Below, in pieces: positions 30,093-34,451 of a stretch of 34,451 nt of DNA. A program made the position numbers and the translations under genes. How positions within the stretch are numbered: the stretch's first letter is position 1; every line of letters begins with the position of its first letter. Under the pieces are notes generated by a model. It was given only the letters and a program-made list of their open reading frames with translations, ran no database searches and was not told the DNA's origin. The stretch is from Patescibacteria group bacterium (GTDB taxonomy: Bacteria; Patescibacteriota; Patescibacteriia; UBA9570; JAHJKD01), in NCBI GenBank assembly GCA_018822435.1, contig JAHJKD010000048.1, positions 1 through 34,451 of the forward strand, in the 5' to 3' direction.

Positions 30093-30121
30093 ATAATACT
30101 TATGTAAACCCTTTTTGTCAA
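30093..30121 (-). promoter_or_regulatory. Promoter of tRNA-Gln
   Basis: Minus strand TTGACA (30116-30121), exact 17-bp spacer, TATTAT (30093-30098); predicted start about 17 nt before the tRNA. It sits just past the ftsX stop, whose transcript may read through. Confidence 0.75.
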
Positions 30122-30125
30122 TATC

Positions 30126-31040
30126 TTAAACTTTTAAGTAGCGTGTAATGGCAATCATGCTGGAAACAGTAGTTAGGAACAGGGCAACGGCTAATTCCAA
30201 GAAGAAAACATGCAGGACATATTGATTGAAATAATACATGAAATCAAAGTCGTATCCCTCAAAAAATGAATTGATATACGGTGAGGCCAGAAGAACCGTG
30301 GGGTAGAAAATTACAATAGTAATGACGGCTGATAATATCGCGTAAAAAATTGCTTCCATGAAAAACGGTGCCCGAATAAAGGCATTAGTTGCTCCGACTA
30401 ATTTCATTATGCCCAGCTCTTCTCTTTGGGCGTAAGTCGCCATACGAATTGTATTGAACACGACAAACACGGAAATGATTATAAAAAATATGGAAAGAAT
30501 AAAGCCGATCTGATAAATCCGATTGATGATATTGGAAAGTTTTTCAATGACAAGCTGATAATCTGTAAAAGACTTGTCTTGAGCGAATTCATTGAACTGA
30601 CTAGCCTCAAAATTATTTAAAATAACTTTATAATCGTCCAGTTCATAAGCGGTAACAACTAGACTTGCCGGCAAAGGGTTCTCTTCAAGTTCGGCAATTG
30701 ATTCCTGAATATTCGGATCATCCAAATGAGATGCAGCAAATTTTTCCAGGGCATCGTCTTTGGAAATATAAGTCACCTGGTCAACTTCAGGCATTTGCTG
30801 CAAATAAACCTGCGCTTCGATTATATCACTTTCAGACGCAGTTGAAGAAAAGAAGATATCAATGTCAATTTTTTCCTGAATAGAATTTAATGCCTGGTCT
30901 GCCACCAGATTGATAGTAAAAACCAAACTAATGGTGAAAAGGGTCAGGACAAGAATAAAAACAGTGATCACAGATAACCATAAGTTCCTACGAAAGTTTT
31001 GGGCGGCGAATTTTGATGTTCTAAATAAATTTACAAACAT
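30126..31040 (-). CDS. ftsX: Cell division protein FtsX
   Basis: 304 residues with the FtsX layout: helix 1 at about 21-46, an extracytoplasmic domain (about 48-172) with DIDIFFSSTASESDI and NPLPASLVV, then three helices (about 177-198, 226-253, 275-298). The cytoplasmic coupling segment REELGIMKLVGAT (206-218) contacts FtsE. FtsEX passes ATP-driven conformational signals to cell-wall hydrolases at division. It overlaps ftsE by 1 nt. No hydrolase follows it; tRNA-Gln is next. Confidence 0.95.
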   Translation of the reverse strand: MFVNLFRTSKFAAQNFRRNLWLSVITVFILVLTLFTISLVFTINLVADQALNSIQEKIDIDIFFSSTASESDIIEAQVYLQQMPEVDQVTYISKDDALEKFAASHLDDPNIQESIAELEENPLPASLVVTAYELDDYKVILNNFEASQFNEFAQDKSFTDYQLVIEKLSNIINRIYQIGFILSIFFIIISVFVVFNTIRMATYAQREELGIMKLVGATNAFIRAPFFMEAIFYAILSAVITIVIFYPTVLLASPYINSFFEGYDFDFMYYFNQYVLHVFFLELAVALFLTTVSSMIAITRYLKV

Positions 31041-31720
31041 TATAAAATATATTTACCTGTTTTTTGATCGGAAATAATTTGTCCGCCATCTAAAGTGATC
31101 ACTCTTTTTTTAATGCTGTTAACAATATCATGGTTGTGAGTCACTAAAACTACCGTTGTGCCGAACTGATTGATCTTTAATAAAAGATTTACAATGTCGT
31201 GAGCGTTGATCGAGTCAAGATTGCCAGTGGGTTCGTCAGCGACAATAATTTTTGGGTGATGCACTAAGGACCGGGCAATAACGACTCTTTGCCTTTCTCC
31301 GCCGGAGAGCTGATTAGGAAAACGATCGGTTTTTTTTGTCAGTCCGACGATCTTCAGGACCTGAGGGACAACTTTGTTTATATCTTCTTTTTTGGCGCCG
31401 CTTACTTCCATGGCAAAAGCGACATTTTCAAATATATTTTTCTTAGGTAAAAGTTTGAAATCCTGAAAAACCACGCCAATTTGACGACGTAGTACGGGGA
31501 TGTCTGAGTTTTTAATATTAGTAATATCCCAACCGCCAATAATGATGTTACCGGCTGTTGGTTCTTCTTCCGCAATTATCATTTTAGCAATAGTGGTCTT
31601 GCCAGTGCCGGATTGCCCGACAATGGATACGAATTCGCCTGGGCGGATGCTAAAATTAAGGTCTTTAGCCGCCGGAGTCTTATCTGGATATAATTTTGAA
31701 ACTTTTTTGAATTTTATCAT
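31040..31720 (-). CDS. ftsE: Cell division ATP-binding protein FtsE
   Basis: 226 residues. Walker A GQSGTGKTT (35-43), Q-loop FQDFKLLP (Q86), signature LSGGERQR (138-145), Walker B IIVADEPTGNLD (158-169) and H195. FQDFKLLP after the Q-loop is typical of FtsE. The Walker A Gln-Ser pair (GQSG) differs from the usual GPSG/GHSG but is tolerated. It starts 8 nt after the RlpA-like gene and overlaps ftsX by 1 nt. Confidence 0.95.
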   Translation of the reverse strand: MIKFKKVSKLYPDKTPAAKDLNFSIRPGEFVSIVGQSGTGKTTIAKMIIAEEEPTAGNIIIGGWDITNIKNSDIPVLRRQIGVVFQDFKLLPKKNIFENVAFAMEVSGAKKEDINKVVPQVLKIVGLTKKTDRFPNQLSGGERQRVVIARSLVHHPKIIVADEPTGNLDSINAHDIVNLLLKINQFGTTVVLVTHNHDIVNSIKKRVITLDGGQIISDQKTGKYIL

Positions 31721-31728
31721 TTTTATTT

Positions 31729-32841
31729 CTATATTTTTTCCACACGCACCTGAATGATGCCGGTATCAGGATCAGCAATTTCACCAAATTTATCTAGGGG
31801 CAGGTCAATTATCAGGCCAGGAGTAAATGGACCAGTTGAAACAACGGTCGTATAACACGATTGTCCATTGGCCAGATTAGTGACTTTTAGCTCTGTGCCC
31901 ATAGGATAATCATTGGAGGCTGCGCCATGCCAATTATACCACGAAGCACCGCCTTCTTGAAACTCTCTAGACTCAAATAAGCCGAATATACCCCTTTTTC
32001 CACTGTGATGAGCCTGCGCAATCATTTTATCGGCTTTGTATTCTGTGTCTAGATCTGTCCAACCCCTTTTTTTTGTGTATTTTTTTATTTTAACCGGATT
32101 ATCCGTATGTTTTTTACTGCGAATTTTAATAGTGATAGCTTGTTTGGGTTTTTTACCTTCAATTACTTTATAGTGAAATAAATTAGAAAGTATATCTTCG
32201 TCTGGTAATTGTGGATATTTATATTGATTTACTTGTTTTACTCTCATGCCTACTTCCCGGGAAAAAGTATTAGGCCGAACGGATAAGTAAAATTGTTTGC
32301 CATGCTTAATTTTTTTAACTGAATCAGTTGATCTGGGGATTTTATGCTTCTTGGCAGTATGCAGCCTTTCAAAGACCGCAATTTGCCTCATATTTTTCCG
32401 TGATATGCTTGCCATGGCCAACATCCCGTCATCGATTAAAGTAGTTTCAAGCCTATGCCAAGAATTGGTCTTCGGGTTAAAATACATAATCCATTTATTA
32501 TTGAAACCAGGATTATTAAAGCGCATAGTTAAAAAAAGATCATTTTGAAGTTTTCCGCATTCATCTTTTCGGCATCTGACTTTATAAAGATCAGATATGC
32601 GCCGATACCCTTTATTTTTTGCTACCTGATAATTATCTTTCTTAAGACGTATTTTTGTTTCTTTGTTAAAAGTCCCTGGTAAGATAGCAATACTAAAATT
32701 TCCGTCATCAAAATTGATGGAATAACCTTTTTCTATGGTTTGCTTATCAAGATTTACAAAAGTGCCGCCAGCTGCCTGCGAGGCAAAAGGCATTAAGCAA
32801 ATTATTAGTGCGAAAATTGATAGTAAAATGATTTTTTTCAT
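31729..32841 (-). CDS. RlpA-like double-psi beta-barrel protein with two N-terminal repeat modules
   Basis: 370 residues. Signal peptide 1-23 (SQAA). Two copies of a 110-residue module follow: copy 1 about 48-158 (ILPGTFNKETKIRLKK, SWHRLETT), copy 2 about 183-290 (VRPNTFSREVGMRVKQ, GWTDLDT). The same module is in the carboxypeptidase at 11427-12707. The C-terminal 75 residues are an RlpA-type barrel: GGASWYNWHG (297-306), GTELKVTNLANGQSC and STGPFTPGLIIDLPLDKFGE. The NDRGP motif of active RlpA lytic transglycosylases reads VSTGP, so the catalytic Asp is missing. Co-transcription with ftsEX suggests a septal-wall role. Confidence 0.82.
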   Translation of the reverse strand: MKKIILLSIFALIICLMPFASQAAGGTFVNLDKQTIEKGYSINFDDGNFSIAILPGTFNKETKIRLKKDNYQVAKNKGYRRISDLYKVRCRKDECGKLQNDLFLTMRFNNPGFNNKWIMYFNPKTNSWHRLETTLIDDGMLAMASISRKNMRQIAVFERLHTAKKHKIPRSTDSVKKIKHGKQFYLSVRPNTFSREVGMRVKQVNQYKYPQLPDEDILSNLFHYKVIEGKKPKQAITIKIRSKKHTDNPVKIKKYTKKRGWTDLDTEYKADKMIAQAHHSGKRGIFGLFESREFQEGGASWYNWHGAASNDYPMGTELKVTNLANGQSCYTTVVSTGPFTPGLIIDLPLDKFGEIADPDTGIIQVRVEKI

Positions 32842-32843
32842 TT

Positions 32844-33251
32844 TTATTCGAGAAGTTTTTGTACTTTTTCTAATATTATTTTTGGGATTACATCGGATTT
32901 AACGATATAATCATTGGCACCTAAATCCATGGCTGTATTTCTGTCTTCCTGACTTTCTAAATTCGTCAGGACAATAACCTTAATATTATTATAATCTTTA
33001 TTTTCCTTCAGCTCTTTTAGTAATTCAAATCCGGTTCTTTTTGAATAATCAATAATATCTTTATGTTTCGGAGGGATTATTATATCAAGGAGTATTAGGT
33101 CAATATTACCGGCTTCAATCCTTTTCTTAGCATCTTCTTTATTCTTTTCGTTAGAAACGTTATAATACTTTTCAAGTAAGGTTGAATACAGAAGAATCAG
33201 GCTTTCTTCGTCCTCAATTAATAGGATATTTTGGTCTTTTTTGCTTGACAT
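32844..33251 (-). CDS. Single-domain response regulator (receiver only)
   Basis: 135 residues from ATG 33251 (MSSKKDQNILLIEDEESLIL). The frame is open to ATG 33296, but that start lies upstream of the best promoter -35, so the shorter form is preferred. Receiver residues: E13-D14, phospho-acceptor D56 in LILLDIIIP, T96 in VLTNLES and K118 in YIVKSD. There is no output domain, so it must act by protein contact. It is the first gene of the operon with the RlpA-like protein, ftsE and ftsX. The PPKHKDIIDYSKRTGF loop after D56 is longer than usual. Confidence 0.9.
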   Translation of the reverse strand: MSSKKDQNILLIEDEESLILLYSTLLEKYYNVSNEKNKEDAKKRIEAGNIDLILLDIIIPPKHKDIIDYSKRTGFELLKELKENKDYNNIKVIVLTNLESQEDRNTAMDLGANDYIVKSDVIPKIILEKVQKLLE

Positions 33252-33290
33252 ACCGCATATCTTTATACTATTTTTCATATATTCCGTCAA
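33241..33290. promoter_or_regulatory. Overlapping divergent promoters: response regulator operon and tRNA-Thr
   Basis: Minus strand: TTGACG (33285-33290), exact 17-bp spacer, TATAAA (33262-33267), 10 nt before the regulator ATG at 33251. Plus strand: TTGCTT (33241-33246), 17 bp, TATACT (33264-33269), about 31 nt before tRNA-Thr. The two -10 boxes overlap, so polymerases on the two strands should compete. Confidence 0.6.
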
Positions 33291-33300
33291 TCCCATATTT

Positions 33301-33373
33301 GCCCATGTAGCTCAGTTGGTAGAGCAGTCCCTTCGTAAGGGAAAGGTCATCGGTTCGACTCCGGTCATGGGCT
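33301..33373 (+). tRNA. trnT: tRNA-Thr (anticodon CGT)
   Basis: 73 nt. Acceptor GCCCATG/CATGGGC, D arm GCTC-AGTTGGTA-GAGC, anticodon arm GTCCC-TTCGTAA-GGGAA (anticodon CGT), T arm ATCGG-TTCGACT-CCGGT. The G27-A43 mismatch also occurs in E. coli tRNA-Thr(CGT). Discriminator T; CCA not encoded. Confidence 0.95.
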
Positions 33374-33380
33374 CAAATAA

Positions 33381-33411
33381 AAAAGACCCCCGTGAAAAAC
33401 GAGGGTCTTTT
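33381..33411. terminator. Bidirectional terminator between tRNA-Thr and the parvulin gene
   Basis: AAAAGACCCCCGT (33381-33393) pairs with ACGAGGGTCTTTT (33399-33411), with one C-A mismatch and a GAAAA loop. A-run left and T-run right allow action in both directions; it lies 8 nt after tRNA-Thr and 11 nt from the ppiC stop. Confidence 0.88.
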
Positions 33412-33422
33412 TATGCCCGTTA

Positions 33423-34424
33423 TTATTTGGCTACAAACCGATAAATTTTCATGGATTCAAGTTCATTTTCAAGGTATTTATCCAGATTATTAGAAATCAG
33501 GATGTGTCTTGCTTTAGCTTGAACTGTTTCCCCTTCTTCTTTTATTTCCTCAACCAGAATTACATGATAACCAAATTGAGTTTTAACCAGCTCCGGGTAA
33601 AGTTCTCCAACAGGAGCATCTTCAAAGATGGCTTTATCAAATTCAGGTACCATTACGCCCTTTTCAAACCAACCCAGATCTCCACCAGTGGCAGCCGTGC
33701 CGTCTTCACCGTATTGAGCAGCTAATTCTTCAAAAGATTCGCCAGCTTTAAGCTTGTCTAATATTGCCTGCGCCTGATCTTTAGACATATTGTCAAGATC
33801 TTCGGATTTAACTTCGGCTAGTTTTTCCCGATAAATCATTTCTTCGATTACATTCTTTTTGAAATCATCTACAGACCAGCCATATAGCTCGTCCAAAGTC
33901 TGTTCAATTTCTTCAATTCCACCCTGAGATTGTGGTAAAACTTCCTCATCAAACTTTTTATCGATATCTTCCTGGCTAACAGTTATTCCTGCGGCAGATG
34001 CCTGGTTATAGAGAATGGCTTTTTTAATAAGCCTGTCTAATTCGTCAGTTTTTATGTCCTTGTCAGATGGTTCTGATCCGGGCGGAATCATTCCTAATTC
34101 AGCCTGTTTTTCGTAAAAGTGCAATAATGAATCAACATTGCTTTTCCATTCGGAATAAGAAACAATATTTGATCCCGCAATTGCGGCCGGATACGGAACA
34201 ATATCCGCGACCTGGTTGGTGTATTTGTCATCCCAATCTAATGCATAGATACCGATGCCAAAAACAAGTAAGGGAATTAGAATTATTACAGCAATTAAGC
34301 CGATAATAAGACCGATGATTAAGCCATTACCACCCTTTTTTGGAGCTTCCTTTGGCCCTTCGGTACGCTTCGCCTGCGGCGAATCACTGAGGGTCTTTGA
34401 CTGTTCCTGTGTTTTTTCTTCCAT
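33423..34424 (-). CDS. Membrane-anchored peptidyl-prolyl isomerase (parvulin, PpiC/PrsA/SurA-like)
   Basis: 333 residues. Residues 1-33 are a cytoplasmic, charged tail; helix 34-60; then a SurA_N-like helical chaperone region (about 85-205) and a parvulin region (about 212-293) with LKAGESFEELAAQYGEDGTA (read from 225), GGDLGWFEKG (247-256), PEFDKAIF and QFGYHVILVEE (283-293). The strand normally opening a parvulin domain (xxHIL) is missing before it and ARHILIS appears after it (305-311), suggesting a permuted domain. It probably folds exported proteins at the outer face. The tail is partly encoded by a palindrome (34356-34393). Nothing is called in 34425-34451 beyond a TATAAT at the window edge. 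Confidence 0.9.
   Translation of the reverse strand: MEEKTQEQSKTLSDSPQAKRTEGPKEAPKKGGNGLIIGLIIGLIAVIILIPLLVFGIGIYALDWDDKYTNQVADIVPYPAAIAGSNIVSYSEWKSNVDSLLHFYEKQAELGMIPPGSEPSDKDIKTDELDRLIKKAILYNQASAAGITVSQEDIDKKFDEEVLPQSQGGIEEIEQTLDELYGWSVDDFKKNVIEEMIYREKLAEVKSEDLDNMSKDQAQAILDKLKAGESFEELAAQYGEDGTAATGGDLGWFEKGVMVPEFDKAIFEDAPVGELYPELVKTQFGYHVILVEEIKEEGETVQAKARHILISNNLDKYLENELESMKIYRFVAK
34356..34393. repeat. Palindromic element inside the parvulin coding sequence
   Basis: 38 bp, CCCTTCGGTACG ... ACTGAGGG, pairing CCCTT/GAGGG, GGT/ACT and TTCGC/GCGAA around a CTGCG loop. It encodes residues about 11-24 of the cytoplasmic tail (TLSDSPQAKRTEG). Its ends resemble the element at 29959-29998, suggesting a dispersed palindrome family. 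Confidence 0.6.
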
Positions 34425-34451
34425 ATTAATTTTTACTTATTAATAATTATA

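Noticed and set aside
33252-33296. 15-residue N-terminal extension of the response regulator
   Set aside because: Its ATG lies upstream of the -35 box of the best promoter, and the receiver fold starts after MSSKKDQ.

Overview
This window looks like part of the chromosome of a Candidate Phyla Radiation bacterium (Patescibacteria), probably one of its better-equipped lineages. That placement is inferred from gene families, not from a marker tree. Supporting signs are an AT-rich, tightly packed genome with 1-40 nt gene overlaps, very few Shine-Dalgarno sequences, a DUF5661 protein, many single-pass lysine-rich membrane proteins, tRNA genes without encoded CCA, and the FtsEX, PpiC and beta-CASP families common in these bacteria. 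The standard code fits: TGA is used as a stop (for example pdxT) and no gene needs it as a sense codon.

Layout. 1-2651 (minus): an AT-rich nuclease-like gene, rarA, a J-domain gene and the 5' end of mnmA, as one overlapping operon; a divergent pentapeptide-repeat gene follows (2729-3538). 3586-4174: DUF5661 and a small membrane protein. 4209-5083: two GC-rich one-gene cassettes, each with its own promoter, strong ribosome-binding site and long terminator hairpin. 5156-5977: a secreted surface protein. 6044-9271 (plus): an ABC exporter pair, then pdxS-pdxT for pyridoxal phosphate. 9250-13275 (minus): an envelope operon (calcium-binding-repeat membrane protein, D-Ala-D-Ala carboxypeptidase, small membrane protein, MacB-type permease and ATPase). 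13332-14879 (plus): a sensor histidine kinase. 14842-18828 (minus): a beta-CASP nuclease, two YtxH-like proteins, ribE, ribH and an isolated PEP-synthase ATP-binding domain. 18849-19220 (plus): a third one-gene cassette. 19905-23451: a pyruvyl-transferase-like gene, then cyclopropane synthase coupled to a membrane-anchored AttH/CrtC-like protein. 23523-25259: a HI0933-type flavoprotein and hicBA. 25302-29929 (minus): a GNAT gene, thiI, rdgB, nadK, an aminotransferase and a membrane protein. 29999-30069: tRNA-Gln. 30126-33251 (minus): response regulator, RlpA-like protein, ftsE and ftsX as one operon. 33301-33373: tRNA-Thr. 33423-34424: a membrane-anchored parvulin.

How it fits together. Three themes recur: envelope building and remodelling (FtsEX, RlpA-like, carboxypeptidase, MacB-like, PpiC, cyclopropane synthase); cofactors (PLP, flavin, NADP); and tRNA thiolation or nucleotide hygiene (mnmA, thiI, rdgB). 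Several promoters read by eye place the transcription start at or next to the start codon, suggesting frequent leaderless mRNAs, whereas two of the three GC-rich cassettes have textbook ribosome-binding sites. A putative envelope module occurs once in the carboxypeptidase and twice in the RlpA-like protein, linking two operons 19 kb apart. No gene-free stretch exceeds 300 bases. The longest, 29930-30125, holds tRNA-Gln, its promoter and a palindrome.
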